Positions 1 through 11,229 of a stretch of DNA of 64,000 nucleotides are shown piece after piece. The position numbers were made by a program, and so were the translations under genes. The DNA comes from Beta vulgaris subsp. vulgaris (taxonomy: Eukaryota; Streptophyta; Magnoliopsida; Caryophyllales; Amaranthaceae), in NCBI RefSeq assembly GCF_026745355.1, contig NC_079209.1, forward strand, positions 34,850,899 through 34,914,898. The letters run 5' to 3'. Each line of letters starts with the position of its first letter. Position 1 is the stretch's first letter. The notes under the pieces were generated by a model. It did no database searches and was not told where the DNA came from. It saw nothing but the letters and a program-made list of their open reading frames with translations.

Positions 1-1145
1 CCCAATAGCAACAACTCTCATCCCAACAATAATAACCGCAACAATAACACCAACATTCGCAGACCTAAGCGTGTGTATTGGTGTAGAAAGTGCCCTAACA
101 ACCATTATGGGAGAGACTGGGAGGGTAACAAGGTAGAATGTCGAGAATGCGGGAAATTAGGGCATAGAGCATATGAGTGTTACTCGAAAAAAAAGTTAAC
201 CCCAATGGCCACAAAAAAGGGAATTACGAGGACAAGCCTCGAAATGGGAATGGAAATGGAAACGGAAATGGAAATGGGGGAAGTGCATACAATGGGAACT
301 ATAATTACTCCAAGCCTTCAACCAACACCAACAATCAGGCATCCAATGGGAACCATGCAACCAATACCCATGATAATAAGGGCAAGGGGAAGCTATGATG
401 ACGACTAGCGAAGAGGAGGCTTGTAGGGATCTTGTCACGGGTACTTTTTCTATCAACTCTACTCCTGTTAAAGTATTGTTCGATTCTGGAGCATCATTTT
501 CTTTATTGCCCATTCAACTATTAGAACTTTAGCATTGGTCGAGTCTGAGTCAATTTCTATTCCTATAGTTATTTCGTCTGGGGAGACTGTTACTTGCTCT
601 CAGAGATTTCTGAAAATAGGGGAGGATTTCTTTCCTTCTGATTTGATAGAGTTTTTAACTTATCAAACCTAAACGTCATTTTGGGGATGGATTGGCTTGG
701 GAAGTACATGGCTAAGATAGATTGTGATGCACAAAAAGTGGAACTGACAGATCCTTTGGGAAAAAGGGTCTCGCATAGGAGAGTACCTCGAGAACCTGGA
801 ATTAAGGTGATCAATGCCTTGCAACTTAAGAACTATAGACAAAGGATGACCTCTATTCATGTGTTCGGTTAGAAGAGTCGAGGATAATCCATTGAGACCT
901 GAATATGTACATATAGTTCGAGAGTTCCAGGATGTTTTTCCTAGTACCTGGGACTGGACCGATTTCGAAATGAACGAGTTGAAAAACCAATTGGAAGAAC
1001 TGCTCGACAAAGGGTATATTAGACCTAGTATGTCACCATGGGGAGCTCCCGTCTTATTTGTGAAGAAGAAGGATGGTAGTTTGAGGTTGTGTATAGACTA
1101 TCGTGAGTTGAACAATGTCACTGTGAAAAACAAATACCCATTTAG
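1..1145 (+). mobile_element. Ty3/gypsy element A, truncated gag-protease-RT fragment
   Basis: This is the middle of a chromovirus-type Ty3 retrotransposon. The order is gag C-terminus, protease, then the start of reverse transcriptase. Seen: a CCHC zinc knuckle at about 139-180 (CRECGKLGHRAYEC) preceded by a second Cys-rich stretch, an aspartic protease motif DSGAS at about 482-496, and the RT N-terminal motif [13 protein letters not shown] followed by the IDYREL block up to about 1143. Several frameshifts separate the blocks, so nothing full length is encoded. The left end is outside the window. The right end stops inside RT where a CACTA-like repeat block begins. The sequence is very close to element C at 17.3-18.5 kb, so both belong to one family. 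Confidence 0.9.
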
Positions 1146-1420
1146 TAGTAGAAAAAACATCAAATGCTCCGGTTGAAAACCCCTTAAATGCTCCATATTT
1201 AGCGCGTAGCAGACGCCATACGAGCATTTGAGCATTTTATAAATGCTCCGGTTTTCCCCGGAGCATTTTGTAGCTCAAATGCTCCGGTTGTATAAAAAAC
1301 CGGAGCATTTGACAGTCAAATGCTCCAGCTGTTTGGAAAAAACCGGAGCATTTGTTTGTTAAATGCTTCGGTTTTTTCTTAACAACCGGAGCATTTGATA
1401 GTTTTTTTTTCTAAAAAAAA
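1145..1420. mobile_element. CACTA-like subterminal repeat block (AAATGCTCCGG family), partial
   Basis: The RT of element A stops abruptly at AGTAGTAGAAAAAAC, which resembles a CACTAGTAGAAAA terminal inverted repeat that has lost its outermost bases. About ten copies of AAATGCTCCGG or its complement CCGGAGCATTT follow in both orientations within 270 bp. Clustered short motifs in both orientations are typical of CACTA subterminal regions, where the transposase accessory protein binds. No matching right terminus was found, so this is either one end of a larger decayed element or a truncated copy. Confidence 0.55.
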
Positions 1421-2559
1421 ATTATATGGCTTCAGCAGGTGCTCAGTACAAGTAGCTTTTTTTAGTGTGGCAGCCCCTAAGACTACTTTTATAAAAATAA
1501 AAAGAACAAATAAAAAGGATATAAAGTGAAATTTTATTAATCAAATAAAAAAATTATATGCCATGACACAAGTATAAACAACTAGCTAATAATTGAAAAA
1601 AAATCTCATACCTTTACGACACCATAATTAGTATTCTACAAAAAGTTCCGTGAAAAAAAAGGTAAGAATTATAAATCTTAACTAAAAAAAGATGCATGTC
1701 ACCCTTTTGCTTGATGATGATTCCTCCATCCTTGCAATAGCTTCATCATCATTGCCACACCCTAAAAACATCATCACCATTAGATTGATTCAAAACCTGC
1801 TCCTCAAGAGACCATAACCACCTTTACACCAAATGAGATAAACCAAATAATATAACAATATCAAAATGCAGTAAAGTGCATTAAGATTAGAAAGCAACTC
1901 CAACAACAAAGTGCATTAAGATTAGAATGCTCTTTAATCTCACATTCCTCCACTCATCATGTAGTTTGGCACTGTTAAGAATAGTTGTACAATCATCTTA
2001 CATTGCCAAGGGCAGATTAAGAAGTTCAACACTCAACTATACTATAGAACAAATTTTTAAATGATTACATAGGCATCAATCTTAACCTCCAAATCTCCGG
2101 TCAAGGAGGCAAGTATGACTTCAACAGATAAACTTGAACCGAACCATCGATAAATAAATCAAAATAAAGTAATTTCAAGCTTCTCCTAGATAATTTGTTA
2201 GACAGTCTAAGTTACTGCAGAAGTACAAACTCTACGCCAAATCTTTACTACCCTTGTGACCTAGTCTATGTAGAAAATTGAGCATCCCATATTTATAGAT
2301 AAAGTTACTAACTTGCCTCGAGTATGGGTGAAGAAGCATTCAACTTCACATTAGGATTGGTTTGCCCCATCTCTAAAGCTGGATATGCATAACAAGTGCA
2401 TGAATTTGCTGCCAAGATAGAGATATTTGTGTTAGTTGCATAGAGATAGGGGGAATAAAGCATTACAAATCTTAAGTGAAAAAAAAGTACACATGACAAG
2501 CTTTGGAGATAGAAGTTCACATAACAAAAAGAAAATAAGATACAACAAAAGGAAGTTAC
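1421..2559. other. AT-rich spacer, no gene recognised
   Basis: No convincing coding sequence or paired termini were seen. The 5' part may still belong to the CACTA-like element that begins at 1145. The 3' part may contain decayed downstream exons of the minus-strand lyase-like relic, but none could be aligned with confidence. Confidence 0.5.
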
Positions 2560-3497
2560 CCATGCTGCGAAAGTTATCCTCTTAATAAGTGCCTCAACAA
2601 AAGTGGCATCAGCTCCAACCTATAGATAATTTTGGATAACATCATATATAAATATCCATATGATTATTTACAACTTGTAAAACAACTTTTATTCGCTATT
2701 ATGGAAAGATGCATGATATCTATGAGTGCATTTCCCATATGTGACAAGTTAAGAACTCGTTTGTTCAAATCATGTTATCTGATGACTAATTAAGATCAAA
2801 GTAAAATCCAACTTTACTTAGTGAGAGTCTCGGATCTAGATCCATAAATCTCATATCTAGATCAAGATTTCGTGGACTCATTAATTAATCTAGTATGAAA
2901 TCCTACATACTTTTCATGGGTCAATGATAACTTTAAAGCTGAATTTTTTATTTTATTTTTTGTTTCATTTTACTAACTGTACAAGCTTTTAGGAAAGTGA
3001 AAAAGTGCAGAGAAAAAAGTTGGTGGTAGCGGGATATGGAACCAAACTAAATTGCAGTTAAACTATAAGTCGAAAAAGTATCCCTCAAAAAGAAGTAGAA
3101 TATGTGACAAATCTATTGAGACAATAGAATATTATATAATGATAACTAGCAAGAGATTGTCCAGATTGATCAATAGTGATGACATTTCAAAAGAAGAGTA
3201 GAATAATACTCTTAGCCAATACTTGTTGATTTTAATAGAGATTAGAGATCTATACTAATTTTTGAGAGATGATACCTCTCTGTAAAGTTTAGCACGCCGA
3301 ATAGCTTCTTGAAGGCCATGGTGTGCTCTTGCATCAGTCCTTGATACTAATAAAAAATTAGAATCGGCAATGACATCTCTTGCTGCTGCTATTTTAAGTG
3401 CATGTTCCTCTGCTGGTACAACCATTTTACCACGCATATGACCTTCAAAAAAAGTGGCTAGTGATAAGGCTCCTAAGGTGTCCATAACCATGTTGAC
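2560..3497 (-). pseudogene. Petal-death-protein-like (PEP mutase/isocitrate lyase superfamily) gene relic
   Basis: Two exons are readable on the minus strand with correct splice signals. Exon 3497-3276 is bounded by TTTAG and GTATC. Exon 2619-2560 is bounded by CTATAG and GTAAC. Phase is kept across the junction. Seen: GHMRGKMVVPAEEHALKIA, then a block ending SRTDARA, then YRE, continuing in the second exon as VGADATFVEA. This order matches plant petal death protein / carboxyphosphonoenolpyruvate mutase-like lyases. The segment before GHMRG is compressed: the family's ED-x-x-WP-KKCGH loop, with the catalytic Cys, is missing and the preceding residues are degenerate. After VEA the sequence loses resemblance. 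No N- or C-terminal exons were recognised. It is most likely a dead fragment rather than a functional short gene. Confidence 0.72.
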
Positions 3498-5001
3498 CTA
3501 AAGAAACTGAACCGCTGTAACAGGAGCTGAACCTGCAGTATTTTCAGAATTATACACAAGCAAAATAACAATCAGAAGATAAATTCACAACCAGTGAAGC
3601 GAAAAATAAGTAAAAGAAAGGAATTGATGTTAAATGGACCTGAAATGCAAGCAGAGACAAAGTTGATCACCAGAGCAACTACGTTTATTGTTAGTAGAAT
3701 CACAGTTCAAGAACTTCAAAAATCAACTGTGTTTTCCGCAATGAACGTGTCCAATGCTGCTTTGTTATTTGCATTCTTTGCGTTCACGTCTATGGCGGTG
3801 TTGTTTTGGGGTAGATAGCTGACAATCTTCTCACATGTTAAACACGTATAGGTAGTAGTATTAGAATAAGGAGAAAATGCTTTTTACAATTACCACATGC
3901 ACATTATTTATGCAGTACATAATGCAATATAATGGTAACATTAAACTGGATCTCTCTCGTTAAGGTAAGGTCTGATCTTGAATGATCAGCTCCAAGGTGA
4001 GTCAATCAGCCAAGCCAAGCCGAGCGATTGTTGTGGAGCGGCTAAAGCCAAAACAACCATGACTAACCAAGTTACAGGACAATCTTCGAAGGAAAATTAT
4101 CTATAGTACGTAACTCGATATTTTTGAACAACTCTCAAAATAACTTTATTTAAAATTCCGAGATTTCTCAAGGTTAATTATTCAATTCACGTCACTATTA
4201 ATCAATGAATATACATGTTAGCAAGCAAAATTTCTTTATCACAATAAAAATCAATTTTTAATAAACAAATATACATTACTACTTGTTTGAATAGTCAAAA
4301 ACAATTTAACTAGTACCATTCTTTGTTTGTAAACTCAAGACGTACTTAACTTCCTGCTTTGCATAAAAAAAAACTCAAGACCTACAATAGAATTCATATA
4401 ATTTTATTCAGATAATTTTATTACTAATTTAAGTGAGAAAACATATTGAAGCACGTGTTTAGGCCATGTTTAATATCATTGTCATGTAATAGTTGTATAA
4501 TGAACTACCTAGCTTTAGTCCTATATAAAGTAATCATCTTTATTCTGAAATATGATATTAACGCATTACTCCCTCTATCCTTACTAGACTTTTCAATTTT
4601 AAGTTTGGCATTGTTCATAGGATACAAAATCTTCCATATTTTAGTTTCGTATATGAAAAAAAAATAGTCACGTGAAGTCAACTGTTTGATTTGTCCCTCA
4701 ATAGACTGCCATTTGAGAATGTTTCATTTGAAGAGCTTAATTAAAATTATTTGATATAAGTTGCATCATGAACTTCAAATTAGATTAAGGACACTAATAC
4801 AGATCACAGTTATATTCAAACAACTGATAACAAAAGGAAAATCTATTTGAATATATTTATATATTGTATACTTCAGATTTTGATTTTTGTGGAATCCATA
4901 TTTCTGTACTTTTTGTTAAAAAATAAACCGCCGCAACAAAATAAACAATCTACACATTTTTAGTATCCAACTCGCAATTAGTAAGAAAAAATCACGCCTA
5001 C
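3498..5001. other. Intergenic AT-rich sequence
   Basis: No gene was recognised. Open frames on either strand (for example 3594-3818 plus) are short and have no recognisable motif. A 5' remnant of the lyase-like relic might be expected here, but none could be read. Confidence 0.5.
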
Positions 5002-5570
5002 CTCAGATTGTTTCTGAAGCACTGAAAGATGTAGGACTGTAGTACCATCACAATCCACAGAATTTACGAACGCGGGTTTCGTTATTTCATCTACTAACAC
5101 CTTCAGAGCCTCAACTTGATCATACTTAACACATAAATCTAAGATGCTATCACCTTGATCCATCGGCTCGCGAGCCGCATCAGAGCCTCAACTTGATCAT
5201 ACTCAACAGCTTGTTCAAGACATCAATTCGGCCTCTAACCGCTGCAACATGGACGGGCTACCTCCCATAAGTGTTGCGGGCTAGGAAAATATCAGGGCTA
5301 GCGCTAAGTAGAAGTGTGACTAACTCAACGTTGTTGATGGCTGATGCTAAGTGAAGTGGGGATCAGGCTCAGAGCAAGGCTTGGCTTTATGTTTCGAAGT
5401 TCCCTATCAAACTCTAAGTTTCCTAAAATAGCAGCTATATGAAGGGGAGTTTCTGCATATGTTCCCAAAGTGGGTACCCTATCAAGAATGATTGGGTCTT
5501 CGTTTAGCAACTTTTTCAAGGAGCTTACACTCCCCTCTCTTGCTGCATCGTATAACCTTATAATTTCCAT
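5002..5570 (-). pseudogene. Ankyrin-repeat protein (plant membrane ANK/ACD6-like class), first exon, broken
   Basis: Reading leftward from an ATG at 5570, the sequence encodes a typical plant ankyrin start (MEIIRLYDAAREGSVSSLKK), then a repeat with ETPLHIAAILGNLEF. After that the frame shifts at about 5340-5360. In the next frame the repeat PLHLASAINNVELVTLLLS continues, followed by an in-frame stop and VHVAAVRGRIDVL. The last repeat, at about 5160-5002, contains GTTVLHLSVLQKQSE and ends at a plausible donor (GAG|GTAGG). Intact relatives usually continue with more repeats and a membrane PGG domain in a second exon. Neither was found downstream. With a frameshift and stops this copy cannot make the protein. 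Confidence 0.8.
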
Positions 5571-5913
5571 TACTTAATTTTCAATTTTCCCTATATCGAT
5601 ATCTTTTTCATAACTGCTTTGCAGTTGTAATGGGATTGTCTATGTATATATTTACAGAAAGATATTCATCACTCCGCCATCGCGCTATGTGTGAACAGCA
5701 TAAGCAGATGCATGTACTTGAAAGATGAAAAATTTACCTCTGATTGGAGCATAAATCTTGATTAAAAATCTGACCTGCTACTTATCCTGGAGATTTTTCC
5801 GTTCACACTCGGTCAAGGCCTCGCCTCTACTTAATTCCCTAGTACCCCCAATCAAGTTATCTTCCACTCAAAATCATGGATCATCATTTTTTTTCGTTCT
5901 TCAATTTGATAGT
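5571..5913. other. Upstream flank of the ankyrin pseudogene
   Basis: No coding sequence or repeat termini were recognised. It could hold the former promoter and 5' UTR of the minus-strand ankyrin gene, but no clear TATA box could be assigned. Confidence 0.4.
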
Positions 5914-6830
5914 CTCTAGTAGAATAAATGTTATTTGCTGCGGTAATATTGCTGCGGTTTGACCTATACGCAGCAATATAACACACAAAAAGAAATAAAA
6001 AAATAGAAATTGACAATATTGCTGCGGTTCCCGCCCAAAACCGCAGCAATATTATTCAACGGATCAATTTTGAAAAACATGTGCGGCCTATAACAGTTAA
6101 TATTGCTGCGGTTTCCATGTAGGACCGCAGCAATATATTAAAAAATATTTTTTTAATATATTGCTGCGGTCCTACGTGGAAACCGCAGCAATATTAGCTG
6201 TTACCAAAAAAATATCAACCGGCTCCTCACACTTCATCACTACTTCACGCCAACCAAACCCTATCCTCTCATGCCTCCCTCACAAGTCACAACTCACTCC
6301 TGCGCCTCCCTCCCTAAACCCTAAACGAAAAAACCAGATCTGAACTCTCTCTCTCCTCTCTCCTCTCTCCTCAATCAGATCTTCTTTGTCGTTCGTGGTT
6401 CTTCGTCCTTCTTCGTCGTCATCCCAAAAATCTCCCTCTCCTCTTCCTTTTCGCTCGTTTGTAGTCAGGCCGGCGGCTATGCGTATTGTTGTTCACAAGG
6501 CCAGAACGTACATCCGCGTCGGTCATTATTCTCCGGTAAGCTTCGTCGCTCGTTCCTCACTCTCTGATCCAACACCGGTCGTCGCAACACCAGTCGTCGC
6601 AACACCGGTCGTCGCTTCGTCACTCGTTCCTCACTCGTTCGCATCCTCTCTCACTCGTGTTCGTTCCTCCCTCCGGTCGTTTGCACTCGTGATCCAACAC
6701 CGGTCGTCGCAACACTGGTGCTCGCTTCAGATCTCACTCGGGTTCGTGAGCTCGGGAATACACAATATGAAGCAGCGAATTTCCCATGAAGCGAGTTTCC
6801 TTATATAATTATAAACTAATTTTCGAAAAA
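5914..6830. mobile_element. Non-autonomous CACTA-family element, copy 2 (ATTGCTGCGG repeats), right end lost
   Basis: The left end CTCTAGTAGAATAA differs by one base from the CACTAGTAGAATAA terminus of the complete copy at 11230. Both copies carry many ATTGCTGCGGTT motifs in both orientations. At about 6105-6198 two such arms form a near-perfect palindrome around AT-rich sequence. The interior (6240-6370) has the same CCTCCCTC / CCCTAAACC / CTCTCCTCTC segment as the complete copy, in the opposite orientation. A short tandem repeat of AACACCGGTCGTCGC lies at about 6573-6620. No right terminal inverted repeat was found. The end position is where resemblance fades and is uncertain. The long open frame at 6386-6808 is low-complexity and not regarded as a gene. 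Confidence 0.7.
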
Positions 6831-7137
6831 AAAAAACCATACATGTTCATGAATATAGACTAACCTTTATGCGATGCGGTAATGGATTCCATGAAATTTC
6901 TTGACAAAAAGAATATGACAGGAGAGATGTGTAGTTGGAGATGGGAAGGATCATACAGACGTTTTTGGAAGAGAGAGAAAAGAGGAGAGAGAAAATTAGG
7001 TTTTGCATGGAAAGGATGAAAACAGGTAGTTTAAAGTTAACATTAGTTACTTAATCTTGGCCCTTGACAGGATCTAATCTTAGGGTAGTTATTCTTTCTC
7101 ATTTCTCACCTAATTTCCTTTCTCACATGATCCTGCC

Positions 7138-7142
7138 TCTAT

Positions 7143-7198
<56 letters not shown>
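7138..7198. repeat. (TA)n microsatellite
   Basis: An almost uninterrupted TA dinucleotide run that abuts the left end of the foldback element at 7199. Confidence 0.95.
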
Positions 7199-7202
<4 letters not shown>

Positions 7203-7605
7203 TGGGTTCTAGTGAGAACCCTCTTATGGTGAGAACCGTGAGAACCACTTAAAATAAGCAAAAACTTCCTAAAATGAGCAAAAAAAATAACAAATGAGCA
7301 GAAACATAAAATGAGTAGAAAACATTAAGTTATCAAAAACATAAAATGAACAAAAATGTAAAAGAAGAAAAACGTAATATGAGCATAAAAAAGTTAAATG
7401 AGAAAAAAGTAAAATCAGCAAAACGTAAAATGAGCAACAACGTTGATAAATGAGCATAAAATTGTTAAATGAGCAAAACCATAAATAAGTGAAACAAAAA
7501 ATGAGCAAAAATGTTATAAAATGATCAAAATCTTCGTAAAATGAGGAAAAATGAGTGGTTCTCACGGTTCTCACCATAAAGGTGGTTCTCATATGAACTT
7601 AAACC
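7199..7605. mobile_element. Foldback element inserted in a TA microsatellite
   Basis: A 407-bp unit is flanked on both sides by (TA)n. Its ends are inverted repeats of about 57 bp with some mismatches. The core TTATGGTGAGAACCGTGAGA at about 7225-7244 is repeated inverted at about 7556-7580. Between them is AT-rich DNA built from degenerate AAAATGAGCAAAA-like units of about 12-20 bp. No coding capacity. The arrangement resembles plant elements that target TA microsatellites (rice Micron-type), but the transposase class cannot be decided from the sequence. Confidence 0.75.
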
Positions 7606-7621
7606 TATATATTAATATATA

Positions 7622-7665
<44 letters not shown>

Positions 7666-7736
7666 TATATATAATATATATTATTATATATATATATATT
7701 ATATATATATATATATTATATATATATATATATATA
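7606..7736. repeat. (TA)n microsatellite, right side
   Basis: TA repeats with occasional TTA interruptions continue the array into which the foldback element appears to have inserted. Confidence 0.95.
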
Positions 7737-7741
7737 TTGTG

Positions 7742-7790
<49 letters not shown>
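7737..7790. repeat. (GT)n microsatellite
   Basis: A GT dinucleotide tract with one TTT interruption lies directly after the TA array, making a compound microsatellite. Confidence 0.95.
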
Positions 7791-7792
<2 letters not shown>

Positions 7793-9245
7793 GTCTTGGA
7801 CGAACACTTAAGCAACTACAAGAGGGGGGGTGAATTGTAGTTGGAGAGATTTTCAATTTTTTTGCGGAAATAAAAGAATGATTGAGTAAGAAAGAAATAA
7901 TTGCATGAATTAAGAAAGAACTAGGAACCCAAGATTTTTACAAGGAAAACTTCCTAGGCCCAATAGGAAGAAAAATAACTTGACTACGAGGGATTTTGAC
8001 TCAATTCTCAATAACTTTTAGGCCAAAAGACTCTCTTTTGTACAACCTAAATTGGACCAACTTTGTTCCTCTAGGAACTGGTTCCTGCAGCCTGTTCCCC
8101 CTAAACAGTTGACTTCTCCCTTGACTTCACTCAAAGTCTTTTCTCTTTCTCTCTTCTCTTTCTCTTTCTCTTTTTCTCTCAAAATGATTACGGACTTAGA
8201 TTCACTCAACCCAATCTATAATACATCAATTTCTAAGAAAAGAAAACCGAATGTATCTTTCACTAAGAATATTACATAAAATTCTGAAAGTATATTTTGA
8301 GATTCATACTAAACTCTATTTGTAGGGACCTTTCTTCTCGAGTTCTTCTCCACGATCTTCTCCAAGATCTTCTCCATTATCCCACGTAGCTTCAGCCACT
8401 TCTCCACAATGTATCCGTTGTGATAATTCCAGTTGGCAGTTGGCTTCCTTAAACTAGCCACTTCTCCACGTTCGCACGCCTTAAAAATAGATTGGTTGTT
8501 GTGGTTCATAAAATGTAGGAACTACCTCAACGATCTATTTTTAAGAGCATACTTAGGTTAGTGATTGGCGGCTCCTAGATTGTAGGCGAACTGAAGATGC
8601 TGCACACACACTAACTCAACACAATATTATGGAACCTTAATATATTAAATTTGTTACATCCATAATATTAATCGAATATCACAAATAAGTTATAAACAAC
8701 TTAATCTTGATTAAACTCCTAATCAATTCTTCATAAGTTATTTAACATGTTATTTGTGAAATCTAAAAATAACTAAACCAAAATAATAAATCTAACAAAA
8801 TAAAATAAACAAAACAAGAAAAATAAATCTAAGACATATGAAATTACTTTTAACATAATAAACTAAAAACTGGACTTAATAAACTAAAATCACGTAAACT
8901 TTAATTATATGTCATTATCAAAATATTGAAATAACAATATATATATAGGTATGTTCTAGTAGGGGATATTGAAAGTCTATAGTTATTATCAATAACTCAT
9001 TAGTTAGAAAAAATTAAAGGTCAAAGATTATTACCATATACACTTAGTGTAATTTACAACTCAATATAGAATATAAGTTAACATAACATAATAAACATGA
9101 AATGAGTTGTCAATAAAAGGTAAGATAGTTAGTCATATTTCCATTCATTTTACAGTGCACTACTTCCAATAATATTAATGGGTAATCAATAGGTACTAGT
9201 ATCAACATTTCATAAACTCACATGAATTATTTTTAGTTTTACTAA
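7791..9245. other. Non-coding, probably repeat-derived sequence
   Basis: At 7805-8210 there is a GAGGGGGGTGAATTG segment followed by a CTTTCTCTTT-rich tract. I associate the first motif with dispersed plant repeats but cannot assign it to a family. The minus-strand open frame at 8309-8509 begins like an ankyrin protein (SIFKACERGEVASLRK) and then loses resemblance. It may be a tiny ankyrin relic. From about 8620 to 9240 the sequence is plain AT-rich with no feature recognised. Confidence 0.45.
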
Positions 9246-9493
9246 CAGTGTGTTTGGTTCATTTTTAATAAAGGAAAGAAAGGGAAGAGAGAGGAAGGGA
9301 AGAGAAAAGAAAAGAAATGGAAAAGAAAGGAAAAAACCTTAATTTCCCATGTTTGGTATAAATTTTCTCTTTTCTTCCGAATTCCCCCGCTTTTTGGAGG
9401 AAAGGAAAATGAAATTTTATTAAAGAGTTTTTCCTTCCAATTCCTCCCATTTCCTTTCACTTAATTTTTTTAAAAGAACCAAACATTGAAAAG
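9246..9493. mobile_element. MITE with GTTTGGTTC termini
   Basis: The left end GTGTTTGGTTCATTTTTAA is matched in reverse orientation by TTTAAAAGAACCAAACA at the right end, giving an inverted repeat of about 15-17 bp with mismatches. The interior is purine-rich on one half (GGAAAGAAAGGG) and partly self-complementary. No coding capacity. Superfamily uncertain, hAT or PIF/Harbinger. Confidence 0.6.
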
Positions 9494-9936
9494 TAATAAA
9501 TTTCCTTCCACTTCCTTTCTTTTCCTTCCAAATTCTTTCTACCAAATAAGGGTCAAAGAAGGCATGGAGGTTCATATTTCATACCTTCTGTGCACAGTAC
9601 CAGCAATATTAGTACCAACAGCAGGGTCGGCCAAGGGGGTAGAGGGGCGGCTGCGGCGAGCCACGACAGAGAAGGGGAATGGGTGCAGTGTGAGGTGAGC
9701 GAGAGAGAAAGGTGTGAGCGAGGGTGGGTGGGTGGAGGTCCGGTGGGTGTTCGATGGTTAACTGGGAGGCGGGCTGCTGCGTGACCGTCTTGGTACACGA
9801 AGACGCAGCAGGTGGTGGTGGCATGTGGTGGTGCTGGGCATTTTTGCCCAAAACAGAGAGGGAAGAAGATAGAAATGGAGGAGAGAGAAAAATTTGATTG
9901 CAACTTGTTCTGATTTTTGCTTGTACGGCTAGATGG
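9494..9936. other. GC-richer segment next to the Ty3-B LTR
   Basis: It has GGCGGCTGCGGCGAGCC-like composition unlike its AT-rich surroundings and is directly continuous with the repeated LTR part at 9937. It is probably the distal part of the Ty3-B LTR (minus orientation), but the second copy is deleted at this point, so the outer LTR limit cannot be fixed. Confidence 0.4.
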
Positions 9937-10441
9937 AATTATCAACCGGTATTTATAGAAATTATTAGAAGCTATGCTCCTACTGTTGATCAGTTTATCC
10001 TTTGAAAAATATGAACTTGGGTCAAGATACATTAATGGAGGAAGATTGAGAATTCAAAGTTTGGGGATTCTTCCAGATTTTGTGAGATATTGTAGCAAGC
10101 TTTATTGACTATATGAACTTAGCTACTGACAAGGGTGTTGAAATGTGGATGTGAAATATTTGATTTCATGTGTGAACATTGCAATGTGTCGAAGAAGAAG
10201 AAGGAAATTGGAGGAAGGAAGAACATGGGTTAGAGTGCTAGACTCATAGGGGCACTTCTTGTAATTTCTATTTTTGCTTATATATGTACTTGTTCTATTG
10301 TCCAATAATTGATTAAATAAAGGGAACTTGAAATAGCTTATAATTCTTTCTAATATCTATAATTCTTATTTTTGTTAGTTTTGAAAGATTTAATTTATAA
10401 TTAATCCGACACTTAGTATTACTTAGATACGGGATATTACA
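9937..10441 (-). repeat. Ty3-B LTR, proximal 505 bp (3' LTR)
   Basis: This 505-bp stretch recurs at 25578-26082 in the same orientation with few differences. Read on the minus strand, it starts TGTAATATCCCGTATC and is preceded by a purine-rich tract ending GGGAGTGATGA, as expected of a polypurine tract next to a 3' LTR. The two copies flank the minus-strand integrase and RT pieces of element B. Confidence 0.8.
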
Positions 10442-11229
10442 TCATCACTCCCTAAGAAAATTTTTTTTCCTCGAAACTTAATGAGTTAAATAAGGTCATG
10501 CAGTTCATATCAAAAATCATTATGAAAGTAAAACATATTCATACTTTAGATAACATTGCAGATTAGACATGATAAACATACATAATAATCTAAGCAAATA
10601 GATGAGGGTATTTCGCTTTTATTTGATCTTCAACTTCCCAAGTTGCTTCAGTCGACGAATGGTTGGCCCATAAAACTTTTACCATAGTAATTACTTTGTT
10701 TCTCAGCTGCTTTTCCCTACGGTCAATGATTTCAATCGGTTTTTCAACGTAAGTCAAGTCGTTCCTCAGTTGTAAAGGTTCATGCCTGATCACATGGCTC
10801 GGATCAAGTATGTACTTTCTTAACATCGATATATGGAAGACATTATGCGCCTTTTCCAGGTATGTCGGTAGTGCCAATCGATAAGCCACGTCATTCACTC
10901 GCTCGAGAATCTCGTATGGACCGATATACCTTTAGTAGGTGAGACTTTCAGAAAAACATGGTCACCCACTACGAACTCTAGTGGTCTCCTCCGTCGATCT
11001 CCATAACTCTTTTGTCAATTCTGCGCAGTCTTGATCCTGGTCTGAATTACTCGTACTTTTTCTGTCGTTTCTTGTATCAAGTCAGGTCAAATCATTCGAG
11101 CTTCGTCAATATCACTCCAACAAAGGGGTGTTCTACATCTTCTTCCATAGAGTGCTTAATATGGGGTCATTTTGATGCTAGCTTGGTAGCTGTTATTGTA
11201 AGAAAATTCTACCAGTGGCAAGTACTTCT
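10442..11229 (-). pseudogene. Ty3-B integrase C-terminus with chromodomain-like end
   Basis: The minus-strand frame at 10898-10590 has the SH3-like tail of a chromovirus integrase (YRLALPTYLEKAHNVFHIS) and ends in a chromodomain-like stretch with KVLWANHSSTEATWE. In Tekay/Del-type elements this tail is linked to insertion into chromatin marked on histone H3. Upstream sequence to 11229 carries more integrase in broken frames. It stops exactly at the CACTA insertion. Frameshifts make it non-functional. Confidence 0.8.

Noticed and set aside
3594..3818. A plus-strand open frame with a hydrophobic end
   Set aside because: It opposes the lyase relic, is short and has no homology I can recognise.
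6386..6808. 140-codon frame with Ser/Val-rich repeats
   Set aside because: It lies inside a non-autonomous CACTA copy. The repeats reflect a DNA tandem repeat (AACACCGGTCGTCGC), not a protein domain.
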